DNA of 5,286 nt from Candidatus Aerophobota bacterium (GCA_021160405.1 JAGHCO010000031.1:1-5286); one strand, 5' to 3'. Shown: positions 1-5,286, counted from the first letter of the stretch. The notes: generated by a model not told the origin, from the sequence alone. Made by a program: numbers and translations.

Positions 1-1179
1 ATTCAAAAGATAAGCGGCTATTTGAGTATCAAAATCCAGTCCTTTTAAGTTATATCCCATTTTTCTTAATTTTAAAATTGAGAGTTTTAAATTATGCCCA
101 ATCTTCTTAATCTCAGAATTCTCAAGAATGGGGTGTAGTTTATTTAAACTTTTCCGGTTTAAAACTATCTTGAAAACATCTTCTGTTTGAACAGGAGAAA
201 AGACAATTTCTTTCTCTCCCACCTCTATTACAAATGTTTTTTGAGATAACTTATTGATAAGATTTCCAAGTTGTTCTAAAGAGCTAATATCTTTAAAAGA
301 TGAGGATAGAGAAGTGGAAGGCTCAAATTGTTTAATTAACTCCTTAAATTCCAATTTTTTAAAAAGGGGAAAAAGCAAATCCTTTTGGGGAGGACTTAGT
401 TTAAATTTATTTAAATCTACCTTTACGGGAACACAGGTTAGAACAGTAGCTAATCTCTTACTTAATCTTGCCTGCTCAGAGTATTTTTTTAAAATTTCCC
501 TCACTTTAGGTGAGATTTTCTCAAGGTTAGCAAGAATATTTTCCAGGTTTCCAAATTTCTGAATAAGATTTTTTGCTGTTACAGGGCCTATTCCAGGAAC
601 TCCTGGAATATTATCGGATACGTCTCCTGTAAGGGAAAGATAATCAGCTATTTGAGAGGGAAAAACTCCATATTCCTTTTTAACCTGTTGCTCATCAAAA
701 AGTTGAGTTTGGCTAATTCCCTTCTTAAAACGAACAATGTAAATGGAAGGGGAGACTATTTGCAAAATATCTTTATCTCCTGTGAAAATTTTTACATTTA
801 ATCCCATTTGCTTAGCCTCTTTAGCTAAGGTTACCAGTATATCATCAGCTTCGTATTCATCTTCTTCAAAGATGGGAATATTAAAACCTTTAAGAATCTC
901 TTTAATTAAAGGAATTTGAATAGCTAATTCTTGAGGTGTTTTAGGGCGGGTAGCTTTGTATTCTTTATATTTTTTGTGTCTGAAAGTTTTCTTTCCTTTA
1001 TCAAAAGCACAGGCTAAATAGGTGGGATTTTCTTCCCGCAAAAGTTTTAAAAGGATGCGGGTAAATCCATAAACTCCCCCTGTGGGAATCCCTTCAGAAT
1101 TAGTTAAAGGGGGAAGAGCATAAAAAGAGCGGTAAAGCAAAGCATTTCCATCAATAAGGATTAATTTTTCCTTTTCCAT
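1..1179 (-). CDS. polA: DNA polymerase I, N-terminal part (5'-3' exonuclease domain plus start of a degenerate 3'-5' exonuclease-like domain); partial at left edge
   Basis: Pol I removes RNA primers and fills gaps in lagging-strand synthesis and excision repair. The visible 393 residues start with MEKEKLILIDGNALLYRSF. The metal-binding acids of the 5'-3' flap nuclease are all present: D10, D60 (AFDKGK), EADD at 110-113, D135 and D137 (TGDKD), and D186 and D189 (TGDVSDNIPG). A helix-hairpin-helix (GVPGIGPVTAKNLIQKFG) covers about 193-210. From about residue 296 the chain follows the proofreading-domain fold and ends in a Pol I-like FDTQIAAYLLN. The E. coli catalytic positions D355, E357 and D424 appear replaced (E318, G320, S366 by my alignment), so proofreading is probably lost, as in Taq and Bacillus-type enzymes. 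The ATG at 1179 follows TAAGGAG (1192-1186) by six bases. The polymerase domain lies outside the window. A standalone exonuclease is unlikely because the second domain continues to the edge. Confidence 0.96.
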   Translation of the reverse strand, partial: MEKEKLILIDGNALLYRSFYALPPLTNSEGIPTGGVYGFTRILLKLLREENPTYLACAFDKGKKTFRHKKYKEYKATRPKTPQELAIQIPLIKEILKGFNIPIFEEDEYEADDILVTLAKEAKQMGLNVKIFTGDKDILQIVSPSIYIVRFKKGISQTQLFDEQQVKKEYGVFPSQIADYLSLTGDVSDNIPGVPGIGPVTAKNLIQKFGNLENILANLEKISPKVREILKKYSEQARLSKRLATVLTCVPVKVDLNKFKLSPPQKDLLFPLFKKLEFKELIKQFEPSTSLSSSFKDISSLEQLGNLINKLSQKTFVIEVGEKEIVFSPVQTEDVFKIVLNRKSLNKLHPILENSEIKKIGHNLKLSILKLRKMGYNLKGLDFDTQIAAYLLN

Positions 1180-1199
1180 AAGAATCTCCTTAATTTTAA

Positions 1200-1227
1200 A
1201 TTATAGCAAATTTTCCTTTAAAGGCAA
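1200..1227 (-). promoter_or_regulatory. Probable sigma70-type promoter of polA
   Basis: On the minus strand, TTGCCT (1227-1222) and a consensus TATAAT (1205-1200) are separated by 16 bases. The -10 box is preceded by TGC, giving an extended -10 (TGnTATAAT). Transcription would start near 1193, practically at the ribosome site TAAGGAG (1192-1186), so the mRNA leader would be very short. This is motif reading by eye, with no mapped start site. Confidence 0.6.
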
Positions 1228-1242
1228 AAATACGATATTTAC

Positions 1243-1270
1243 TTGCTTTTTATGAAATTTTTTGTATACT
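1243..1270 (+). promoter_or_regulatory. Candidate upstream promoter P1 for the peptidase-bactofilin operon
   Basis: TTGCTT (1243-1248) and TATACT (1265-1270) are separated by 16 bases. The box pair lies back to back with the minus-strand polA promoter, with 15 bases between the two -35 boxes. A start near 1277 would leave an untranslated leader of about 230 nt before the peptidase gene. In such AT-rich DNA, chance matches are common. Confidence 0.4.
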
Positions 1271-1360
1271 AAAGAAAGCGGACTTGCAACAATATAGCTA
1301 TAAATTAACAATTGAAGGAAGCTATCCTTGTCAATTTTAGGGAAATTCTTTATATTAATT

Positions 1361-1372
1361 ATGATATATCAT
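1361..1372. repeat. Perfect 12-bp palindrome, possible operator
   Basis: ATGATATATCAT reads identically on both strands. It ends seven bases before the -35 box of candidate promoter P2, a position that would suit a dimeric regulator. No regulator gene is visible in the window and AT-rich palindromes arise by chance, so the operator role is only a suggestion. Confidence 0.3.
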
Positions 1373-1379
1373 TGAGGTC

Positions 1380-1407
1380 TTTACATTTATTTTATATGTA
1401 GTATATT
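1380..1407 (+). promoter_or_regulatory. Candidate proximal promoter P2 for the peptidase-bactofilin operon
   Basis: TTTACA (1380-1385) and TATATT (1402-1407) are separated by 16 bases. A start near 1414 would give a leader of about 93 nt before the peptidase ATG. Both boxes match the sigma70 consensus in five of six positions, but the whole region is AT-rich, so the call is tentative. Confidence 0.4.
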
Positions 1408-1506
1408 TTCACAGCATCAGAATTTTAATAATTTTTTGATAATAGGTAGAATTGTAGATAGACAATAAAAAATGCAAAATAAACTTGTTAAGGAGGTGCC
1501 AAAGGT

Positions 1507-2436
1507 ATGAAGAAAGATTCTAAGTTTTTTACCTTGATGATGGTCCCCCATTCCTCTCACGAGAAGGTTAGGCAAATTAGAATTCCAAGGTGGGCATTTT
1601 CTCTAACATTAATAGCTGTAGCTATAGCTTCTTTTGCTCTTTTCTACTTTGTTAATGATTACAGACAACTAAAGGAGAAATTGGTATATCTCCATCAATT
1701 GGAGCGAATAAATCAAATGCAACAGGAAAAAATAGCTTCCCTAGCTGGACAGATAAAGGAATTTAACAAGAAGTTAAATGAGTTAAAGCAAACAGAAAAT
1801 CGACTAAGAGTGTTGGCTGGTGTGGGAGGGGAATCAGGCACATCTGAGCAACTGGGTAAGGGAGGACCTGAGGAATATATACCATTAGAAAAAGTGGAAG
1901 GGGAAGGAATTAATTCCTTAGGAGTTATTAAAAAAATTGAAAATAACATTGCATTTCTTCAAGATAAAGCCCTAATACAGAAGAAAAATTTCAGTAAAAT
2001 TGAAAAAATAATTCAGGAGAAAAAAGACCTTTTTGCCTCCACTCCCAATATATTTCCTGTTCAAGGATGGATATCTTCTGGGTATGGTTGGAGAATAAAC
2101 CCCTTTACTAAAAAACGAGAGTTTCACCCGGCCATTGATATCGTTGCTCCCTGGGGAACTTCAGTGAAAGCTGCTGCTCAAGGAACTGTTGTTCGCGCTG
2201 GGTGGTATGATGGCTATGGGCTAAGAATCCAGATAAGAGATGGATATGGATATTCAACTGTTTATGGACATCTTTCTCATATACTGGTGAAAAAGGGCTC
2301 TTGGGTGAGAAAGGGACAAATTATAGGTAGAGTTGGAAGCACTGGACGAAGCACAGGTCCCCATTTGCATTTTGAGGTCTGGCATAATGGAAAAACTTTG
2401 AATCCTTTAAATTTAATGGTGGAGCCTTTAGGGTGA
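1507..2436 (+). CDS. Membrane-anchored M23 family (LytM-type) peptidoglycan metallopeptidase
   Basis: This is a zinc endopeptidase of the LytM/lysostaphin fold, expected to cut peptide crosslinks of peptidoglycan outside the cytoplasmic membrane. The 309-residue protein has a short basic cytoplasmic N-terminus, one membrane segment at about 30-49 (WAFSLTLIAVAIASFALFYF), a probable coiled coil at about 51-103, a Gly/Glu-rich linker, a second helical stretch at about 138-173, and the M23 domain at about 183-305. Zinc ligands are H207 and D211 (HPAID) and H288. H255 (YGHLS) and H286 (GPHLHFEV) complete the active site, so the enzyme looks active. There is no cleavable signal peptide, which suggests a type II anchored protein. 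The ATG follows AGGAGGTG (1491-1498) by eight bases. The bactofilin gene starts 18 bases after the stop, the same pairing as Helicobacter csd1-ccmA, which points to a role in cell shape. The cleaved bond cannot be told from sequence. Confidence 0.95.
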   Translation: MKKDSKFFTLMMVPHSSHEKVRQIRIPRWAFSLTLIAVAIASFALFYFVNDYRQLKEKLVYLHQLERINQMQQEKIASLAGQIKEFNKKLNELKQTENRLRVLAGVGGESGTSEQLGKGGPEEYIPLEKVEGEGINSLGVIKKIENNIAFLQDKALIQKKNFSKIEKIIQEKKDLFASTPNIFPVQGWISSGYGWRINPFTKKREFHPAIDIVAPWGTSVKAAAQGTVVRAGWYDGYGLRIQIRDGYGYSTVYGHLSHILVKKGSWVRKGQIIGRVGSTGRSTGPHLHFEVWHNGKTLNPLNLMVEPLG

Positions 2437-2454
2437 ATCTTAAAGAGAGGAAAA

Positions 2455-2853
2455 ATGTTTAAAAGAAAAAAAACTGAGGGAAAAACCAGCAGTATAATTG
2501 GGAGAGAAGCAGAATTTAAGGGAACTGTAATAGATAAGGGAAGCCTTAGAATCGATGGCAAATTTGAAGGGGAAATTCAAACTGAGGGAAGTATAATTAT
2601 AGGAAAAGATTCTGTAGTACAGGCAAATATCAAGGCTAAATCTGTCTTCATTGGAGGAAAAGTTATAGGCGATATTGACTGTGAGGAAAAGGTAGAGCTC
2701 TCTTCCACAGGAAGCTTAGAAGGAAAAGTAAAAGCTTCTGATTTAACCATTGCCGAAGGGGGGTTTTTTAACGGTGAGTGTAGAATGACTCCTACTACCC
2801 ATGGAATCACCTTAGAGAAGGATTTTCTCTCGGAAGAGAAAAAAGAGGATTAG
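2455..2853 (+). CDS. Bactofilin (CcmA/BacA-type polymer-forming cytoskeletal protein)
   Basis: Bactofilins polymerise without nucleotide into filaments on the inner face of the membrane and scaffold or control cell-wall enzymes. The 132-residue product has the expected form: a short basic tail (MFKRKK), a right-handed beta-helix core at about 13-112 built from repeating hydrophobic/Gly turns (SLRIDGKFEGEI, VFIGGKVIGDI, SLEGKVKASDLTIAEGG, FFNGECRM), and a short charged C-terminal tail (SEEKKED). The length is close to that of small bactofilins such as Helicobacter CcmA. No membrane segment is visible, so attachment would be through the N-terminus or a partner. The ATG follows AGAGAGG (2444-2450) by four bases, 18 bases after the peptidase stop, so the two are almost certainly co-transcribed. 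tRNA-Cys starts only nine bases after the stop codon. The family call is firm; the exact role in shape is inferred from the neighbouring hydrolase. Confidence 0.94.
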   Translation: MFKRKKTEGKTSSIIGREAEFKGTVIDKGSLRIDGKFEGEIQTEGSIIIGKDSVVQANIKAKSVFIGGKVIGDIDCEEKVELSSTGSLEGKVKASDLTIAEGGFFNGECRMTPTTHGITLEKDFLSEEKKED

Positions 2854-2862
2854 TTACTTTTA

Positions 2863-2937
2863 GGCGGCATAGCCAAGTGGAAAGGCAGGGGACTGCAAAT
2901 CCTCAATTCCCCGGTTCGAATCCGGGTGCCGCCTCCA
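2863..2937 (+). tRNA. tRNA-Cys (anticodon GCA), CCA encoded
   Basis: A full cloverleaf can be folded by hand. The acceptor stem GGCGGCA/TGCCGCC has 7 bp. The D stem GCC/GGC is short, with loop AAGTGGAAA. The anticodon stem GGGGA/TCCTC includes one G-T pair, and loop CTGCAAA carries GCA at 2895-2897. The variable loop has five bases, and the T stem CCCGG/CCGGG has loop TTCGAAT. The discriminator base is T2934, as expected for the U73 identity element of tRNA-Cys, followed by an encoded CCA (2935-2937). It lies nine bases after the bactofilin stop with no promoter of its own in the gap, so it may be cut from the upstream transcript or be driven by a promoter inside the bactofilin gene. Confidence 0.97.
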
Positions 2938-2939
2938 GT

Positions 2940-2956
2940 AATTTGCAAAGCAAATT
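2940..2956. repeat. Perfect short hairpin just downstream of tRNA-Cys
   Basis: AATTTGC (2940-2946) and GCAAATT (2950-2956) are perfect inverted repeats around a 3-base AAA loop, starting three bases after the tRNA-Cys CCA. No T-run follows, so it does not look like an intrinsic terminator. It could be a 3' processing or stability element, or chance. Confidence 0.5.
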
Positions 2957-2957
2957 G

Positions 2958-3060
2958 CTGGTAAATTAGTTATTGGGTTAAGTGATTAAAGGTTGCGCAT
3001 AGAGAACGCAGGCTCTGGGCCTCGCGGCTACCAGTTTACCTATCACCCATTACTTATTAC
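2958..3060. repeat. Imperfect inverted repeat with GC-rich core between the two tRNAs
   Basis: The arms at about 2960-2992 and 3030-3060 resemble each other in reverse complement. GGTAAA (2960-2965) matches TTTACC (3035-3040), and the stretch around ATTGGG (2972-2977) resembles the complement of the one around CCCATTACTTATTAC (3046-3060). Between them is a core (2993-3032) with 26 G/C in 40 bases, strikingly richer than its surroundings, with two small stems: TGCG/CGCA (2994-2997, 3007-3010) and AGGC/GCCT (3010-3013, 3019-3022). No reading frame or transposase is present. It may be a small dispersed repeat of MITE type or a structured RNA spacer. The arms match only partly and were aligned by eye. 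Confidence 0.4.
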
Positions 3061-3071
3061 TTTTTATTTAC

Positions 3072-3147
3072 GCCCAGTTAGCTCAGCGGTTAGAGTACTT
3101 GCTTGACATGCAAGAGGTCGCTGGTTCAAATCCAGCACTGGGCACCA
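3072..3147 (+). tRNA. tRNA-Val (anticodon GAC), CCA encoded
   Basis: The cloverleaf folds cleanly. The acceptor stem GCCCAGT/ACTGGGC has 7 bp. The D stem is GCTC/GAGT with loop AGCGGTTA. The anticodon stem CTTGC/GCAAG has loop TTGACAT with GAC at 3105-3107. The variable loop is AGGTC, and the T stem GCTGG/CCAGC has loop TTCAAAT. Discriminator A3144 is followed by encoded CCA (3145-3147). The thrS start is 36 bases downstream with no terminator between, so tRNA-Val and thrS may share a transcript separated by tRNA 3' processing. Confidence 0.97.
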
Positions 3148-3183
3148 AAAAACTATCTTGGTTAACGGATTGAGGAGGAAATT

Positions 3184-4911
3184 TTGCAAAAAGAGAATTC
3201 TCAAGATTTAAGTATTCTTCGCCATAGTGCTTCCCATATTTTAGCTCAGGCAGTGAAGAGGCTTTTTTCTAAGGCAAAATTGGGCATAGGTCCCCCAATT
3301 AAAGATGGTTTTTACTATGATTTTGATATAGATGGAGAACTACTCTCCCAGAATTTGCCTCGTATAGAAGAGGAGATGAGAAAAATAGTAAAAGAGGATT
3401 TTCCCTTTAAAAAAGAAAAGATAAGTAAATCTGAAGCGGAGCGTATTTTTAAAGAAAGAGAAGAACCTTATAAATTGGAATTGTTAAAAGAAATAGAGGA
3501 TGATATGGTTACCCTTTATTCTCAGGGAGATTTTGTAGACCTGTGCCGGGGACCGCATCTTCAGAGTACGGGGAAAGTGAAATTTTTTACTCTTCTTTCT
3601 GTTGCTGGAGCTTACTGGAAGGGAAAAGAGGGAAATCCAATGCTATCCAGAATATATGGAACAGCCTTTTTTACTCAGGAGGATCTTCAGCAGCATCTAA
3701 AGATGTTAGAGGAAGCTAAGAAGAGGGATCATCGCAGAATAGGAAAGGATATGGATCTTTTTACTATATCTCCGCAGTCGGGCGCAGGTTTAGCTATTTA
3801 TTATCCCAGAGGAGCTATGCTAAGGGATATTCTGGAGAATTTTGAAAAGAAGGAACATCTCAAGAGGGGTTATCAATTAGTGTGGACTCCTCATATTTCT
3901 CGAGCTCACCTGTGGGAAAAATCCGGGCATCTTGACTTTTATCGAGAAAATATGTATCTTTTCTCAACCGATAAAGAAGAATACGTAATAAAGCCGATGA
4001 ACTGTCCCGGTCATATACTAATTTATAAAAGCAAAATAAGAAGTTATCGGGACCTTCCTCTAAGGTTTTTTGAGCTGGGTACTGTTTATCGACGCGAGGA
4101 GTCGGGGGTCCTTCACGGTCTTCTAAGATTAAGAGGCTTTACTCAGGATGATGCTCATATTTTCTGCGCTCCCTCTCAGGTAGTTGAAGAAGTAAGAGGA
4201 GTTATTAGATTTGTTTTATTTATGATGAATACATTTAAATTAGGATATCGAGTTACTCTATCAACTCGACCTGCCAAGTATATTGGATCTTTGGCTTCAT
4301 GGGATAGAGCTATTGAAGCTTTAAAGGACGCTCTAAAGGAGGAAAACTTAAATTTCGAAATTGCTTTAGGGGAAGGAGCCTTTTATGGTCCTAAAATAGA
4401 TATTCAAATGGAAGATGCTTTAGGCAGGCTTTGGCAGGGACCAACAATTCAGGTAGATTTTAATTTACCCGAAAGATTTGATTTAACTTATGTAGCTCCT
4501 AATGGAGAAAAAAAACGAGTAGTTATGATTCATCGAGTAGTTTTGGGAACTATTGAAAGATTTCTCGCAGTATTAATTGAACATTTGGGAGGTAACTTTC
4601 CCCTTTGGCTTTCCCCTATTCAAGTGCGAATATTGACTGTAACTGAAAAAGAAGCATCTTATGCTCAGGATATTTACCAAGAAATGATAAGCGAAGAAGT
4701 TAGAGCTGAGTTAGATACTAAAAATGAGATGCTGGGATACAAAGTAAGAGAGGCTGAGTTGGATCGAATACCTTATATGGTTATTCTGGGTAAAGAGGAA
4801 GCGAAGAGAAAAGTCTTAACTGTGCGGGAAAGGAAAGGTAATAACCTCAAGAATATTACTCTCGGGAGTTTCCTCCAAATGTTAAAAGATAAGGTGAAAC
4901 ACCGAGAATAA
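3184..4911 (+). CDS. thrS: Threonyl-tRNA synthetase, short form without the N-terminal TGS domain
   Basis: This enzyme charges tRNA-Thr with threonine and hydrolyses mischarged Ser-tRNA-Thr in the cytoplasm. The 575 residues contain the N2 editing domain (about 10-165) with HSASH (H14, H18) and CRGPH (C121, H125) intact. The class II catalytic core (about 190-470) has a motif 2 region YRREESGVLHGLLRLRGF (302-319) and a motif 3 region HRVVLGTIERF (450-460). Zinc ligands C274 (MNCPGH), H325 (DDAHIFC) and H450 are present. An anticodon-binding domain (about 475-570, with GYKVREAELDRIPYMVILG) completes it. The usual N-terminal TGS domain of about 60 residues is missing. tRNA-Val ends 36 bases upstream, so no room exists for it. 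The start is TTG at 3184, five bases after GAGGAGG (3172-3178). The next in-frame ATG (codon 66) would remove the HxxxH editing motif, so TTG is strongly preferred. infC follows closely, as in the thrS-infC-rpmI-rplT cluster. Confidence 0.95.
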   Translation: MQKENSQDLSILRHSASHILAQAVKRLFSKAKLGIGPPIKDGFYYDFDIDGELLSQNLPRIEEEMRKIVKEDFPFKKEKISKSEAERIFKEREEPYKLELLKEIEDDMVTLYSQGDFVDLCRGPHLQSTGKVKFFTLLSVAGAYWKGKEGNPMLSRIYGTAFFTQEDLQQHLKMLEEAKKRDHRRIGKDMDLFTISPQSGAGLAIYYPRGAMLRDILENFEKKEHLKRGYQLVWTPHISRAHLWEKSGHLDFYRENMYLFSTDKEEYVIKPMNCPGHILIYKSKIRSYRDLPLRFFELGTVYRREESGVLHGLLRLRGFTQDDAHIFCAPSQVVEEVRGVIRFVLFMMNTFKLGYRVTLSTRPAKYIGSLASWDRAIEALKDALKEENLNFEIALGEGAFYGPKIDIQMEDALGRLWQGPTIQVDFNLPERFDLTYVAPNGEKKRVVMIHRVVLGTIERFLAVLIEHLGGNFPLWLSPIQVRILTVTEKEASYAQDIYQEMISEEVRAELDTKNEMLGYKVREAELDRIPYMVILGKEEAKRKVLTVRERKGNNLKNITLGSFLQMLKDKVKHRE

Positions 4912-4916
4912 TAAAT

Positions 4917-4931
4917 AAGGAGGTTTTTATC
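4917..4931 (+). promoter_or_regulatory. Ribosome binding site and probable non-canonical ATC start of infC
   Basis: AAGGAGG (4917-4923) is a near-perfect Shine-Dalgarno sequence, and the in-frame ATC at 4929 lies five bases after it. The first in-frame ATG (4947) is 23 bases from this site and has no ribosome site of its own; TTG 4950 and GTG 4953 are no better. infC genes are known for rare starts such as AUU (E. coli) and AUC (Myxococcus), which let IF-3 repress its own translation. Autoregulation here is therefore likely, but inferred. Confidence 0.75.
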
Positions 4932-5286
4932 AACAAAAGCTCAAGAATGTTGGTGAATGAAAAAATTAGAGCGAGTAAAATAAGGTTAATTGATGCTCAG
5001 GGTAAACAGTTGGGAATACTTTCTCTTAAGCAAGCTCTTGATATTGCCCGCAGAGAGGGACTTGATCTGGTTGAAGTAGCTCCACAGGCTACCCCTCCGG
5101 TATGTCGATTATTGGACTATGGAAAGCTTAAGTATCAACTGGATAAGAAAAAAAGGAAAACCAAAAAGAAACAATCCAGCGATGTTCTTAAAGAGATAAG
5201 ATTGAGTTATCATATAGGAAAGCATGACTTAGAAATTAAAACAAAGAAAATATATCGTTTCCTTCAGGAAGGACACAAAGTAAAGA
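4929..5286 (+). CDS. infC: Translation initiation factor IF-3, N-terminal part; partial at right edge
   Basis: IF-3 binds the 30S ribosomal subunit, keeps subunits apart and checks start codon and initiator tRNA. 119 codons are visible. The N-terminal domain (about 1-66) carries LVNEKIRASKIRLID, LGILSLKQALDIA and the conserved PPVCRLLDYGK (56-66). A lysine-rich linker helix follows (about 67-83, DKKKRKTKKK), then the start of the C-terminal domain (VLKEIRLSYHIGKHD, about 86-100), where the window ends. The reading frame is open from the ATC at 4929, placed by a strong ribosome site; an ATG at codon 7 is the fallback start. The gene lies 17 bases after the thrS stop and is surely co-transcribed with it. 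rpmI and rplT are expected next but are not visible. Confidence 0.95.
   Translation, partial: MNKSSRMLVNEKIRASKIRLIDAQGKQLGILSLKQALDIARREGLDLVEVAPQATPPVCRLLDYGKLKYQLDKKKRKTKKKQSSDVLKEIRLSYHIGKHDLEIKTKKIYRFLQEGHKVK

Larger units (their letters stand above)
1180..1506. other. Divergent intergenic region between polA and the M23 peptidase gene
   Basis: This 327-base, very AT-rich stretch separates the divergent polA and peptidase genes and contains no credible gene. It holds the polA promoter and ribosome site at its left end, two plus-strand promoter candidates (1243-1270 and 1380-1407), a weak imperfect inverted repeat (1310-1336), a perfect 12-base palindrome (1361-1372), and the strong peptidase ribosome site AGGAGGTG (1491-1498). 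I saw no known riboswitch or T-box signature. Confidence 0.7.

Noticed and set aside
254..562. A 102-codon plus-strand reading frame
   Set aside because: It lies fully inside the minus-strand polA exonuclease domain, which has all its conserved motifs. The plus-strand product has low-complexity, family-free sequence and no ribosome site, so it is an antisense shadow.
1472..1510. Twelve-codon upstream reading frame (MQNKLVKEVPKV) whose stop overlaps the peptidase ATG
   Set aside because: The ATGA overlap is suggestive of coupling, but the frame has no ribosome site of its own and simply reads through the peptidase Shine-Dalgarno. It is most likely chance.
1713..1949. Minus-strand reading frame inside the peptidase gene
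   Set aside because: It is antisense to the coiled-coil and linker part of a well-supported peptidase, with no recognisable domain and no ribosome site.
2277..2561. Minus-strand reading frame spanning the peptidase-bactofilin junction
   Set aside because: It is antisense to two conserved genes, and its product is hydrophobic without family features.
2577..2810. Minus-strand reading frame inside the bactofilin gene
   Set aside because: It is a shadow of the repetitive beta-helix coding sequence and has no independent support.
3055..3071. T-rich run (TTTTTATTTA) considered as an intrinsic terminator before tRNA-Val
   Set aside because: The only stem before it is the long imperfect inverted repeat, with no compact GC stem touching the T-run.
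3148..3183. Possible T-box or thrS operator leader
   Set aside because: Only 36 bases separate tRNA-Val and thrS, far too short for a T-box, and no tRNA-Thr anticodon-like hairpin is visible.
1..5286. CRISPR array, transposase, toxin-antitoxin or phage genes
   Set aside because: I looked for regularly spaced repeats and for matching reading frames on both strands and found none. All protein genes belong to conserved housekeeping or cell-shape families.

Overview
The window comes from an AT-rich bacterial chromosome and holds mostly conserved housekeeping genes. The coding style (strong AGGAGG ribosome sites, one TTG and one probable ATC start, tRNAs with encoded CCA) is ordinary for bacteria. 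A membrane-anchored M23 peptidase beside a bactofilin suggests a cell with a peptidoglycan wall and a shaped, probably diderm, envelope. I cannot name the phylum from the sequence.

Layout. Positions 1-1179 (minus strand) carry the N-terminal 393 residues of DNA polymerase I: a complete 5'-3' flap-nuclease domain, then the start of a 3'-5' exonuclease-like domain that seems to have lost its catalytic acids. The gene runs off the left edge. A divergent intergenic region (1180-1506) holds a good promoter for polA on the minus strand, two candidate promoters on the plus strand and a 12-bp perfect palindrome. Everything to the right is on the plus strand and closely packed: an M23 (LytM-type) peptidase (1507-2436), a bactofilin (2455-2853), tRNA-Cys(GCA) (2863-2937), a 134-nt spacer with inverted-repeat structure and a GC-rich core, tRNA-Val(GAC) (3072-3147), a threonyl-tRNA synthetase lacking the N-terminal TGS domain (3184-4911), and the 5' part of infC (4929 to the right edge), whose best start codon is ATC.

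How the genes fit together. The peptidase and bactofilin form a recognised cell-shape pair: the bactofilin polymer is thought to position or control a peptidoglycan hydrolase. thrS-infC is the classic start of the thrS-infC-rpmI-rplT translation cluster. No convincing intrinsic terminator separates the shape genes, the tRNAs and thrS-infC, so read-through with tRNA excision is plausible, though internal promoters cannot be excluded.

I found no convincing new multi-gene system. The points most worth a second look are the TGS-less ThrRS, the ATC start of infC, the structured spacer between the two tRNAs, and the vestigial proofreading domain of Pol I.
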